Positions 63,978-64,000 of a DNA stretch of 64,000 nucleotides are shown here, piece after piece. Numbering within the stretch: the first letter of the stretch is position 1; each line of letters starts with the position of its first letter. The notes under the pieces were generated by a model. That model worked only from the letters and a program-made list of their open reading frames with translations, did not search any database and was not told the DNA's origin. The translations under genes were made by a program, and so were the position numbers. Source of the DNA: Microbacterium sp. BH-3-3-3 (GTDB lineage: Bacteria > Actinomycetota > Actinomycetes > Actinomycetales > Microbacteriaceae); assembly GCF_007679045.1 (NCBI RefSeq), contig NZ_VEFS01000007.1:111383-175382 (forward strand), given 5' to 3'.

Positions 63978-64000
63978 AGTCCGGCGGTGTCCTACTCTCC
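63978..64000 (-). rRNA. 5S rRNA, 3' end (rest lies right of the window)
   Basis: On the minus strand the last bases read GGAGAGTAGGACACCGCCGG followed by ACT, which is the conserved 3' end of actinobacterial 5S rRNA. It is followed by two strong hairpins, as expected at the end of an rrn operon. Only about 23 nt are inside the window. Confidence 0.88.

Overview
The window reads as ordinary chromosome of a high-GC Gram-positive actinobacterium, most likely a Microbacterium or close relative in Microbacteriaceae. The reasons are very GC-rich third codon positions, many GTG starts, ATGA/GTGA overlaps, leaderless genes with a TANNNT box about 7 bases before the start codon, actinobacterial families (DUF4245, DUF4307, DUF501, DivIC beside enolase, RskA-like anti-sigma factors, class F sortase), and a 5S rRNA tail of actinobacterial type at the right edge. 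No phage, insertion sequence, integrase or CRISPR array was found. The species assignment is an inference from gene content and style.

Layout. 1-9,950: glycosyltransferase tail, ABC exporter, DHA2 drug exporter, tiny Cys-rich peptide, PfpI amidase-like protein, Fpg/Nei glycosylase, flotillin, zinc-ribbon-like protein, aldose epimerase, CsbD. 10,050-17,790 is an envelope and signalling block: a DacA-like protein behind a 15-codon leader ORF, an ECF sigma/anti-sigma pair diverging from a CHRD protein plus class F sortase, and a LuxR-type two-component system with a secreted Asp/Gly-rich protein. 17,900-24,140: membrane protein, YefM/YoeB toxin-antitoxin, YchF, methyltransferase, DnaQ-like exonuclease, RmuC. 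24,450-26,650: divergent glpX and fba. 26,900-29,410: MOSC protein, a second ECF sigma/anti-sigma pair, a membrane protein. 29,400-37,060: ispH diverging from an xseA-xseB-DUF4245-carbonic anhydrase-fumarase run, then an OmpR-type two-component system. 37,400-46,700: PIN-PhoH protein, UppS, hemolysin III, DUF4307, GreA, threonine deaminase plus AI-2E permease, YcaQ, LemA.

46,800-64,000: an unusual tRNA, a 109-bp tandem repeat, NDH-2, a mycosin-like protease, DUF501, DivIC, enolase, O-methyltransferase, CtaG-like protein, SGNH hydrolase, an MFS exporter with its divergent XRE regulator, HisS, MazG, PEP carboxylase, a left-handed beta-helix protein, and tandem terminators behind the 3' end of a 5S rRNA gene.

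Functionally the window holds a central-carbon core (fba/glpX, eno, ppc, fum, a beta-carbonic anhydrase that may supply bicarbonate to ppc, NDH-2), genome maintenance (XseAB, Fpg, YcaQ, RmuC, MazG), and four regulatory modules for envelope stress (two ECF pairs, two two-component systems).

The most unexplained material is non-coding. A 20-bp-arm palindrome occurs three times at gene ends. A composite TTCGACAGGCTCAGGG / TTCGACAAGCTCAGCC repeat occurs at three places. A GCCGAACTCC inverted repeat occurs twice. There is a 109-bp minisatellite, a 63-bp repeat that looks like copies of the fpg 3' end, and an apparently over-used word GGATGCC/GGCATCC throughout. The best protein-level curiosities are the CHRD-sortase pair with a GVDTG sorting-like tail, a DacA homologue whose SxN motif reads SAA, and a class-I-shaped tRNA with a UAA anticodon.
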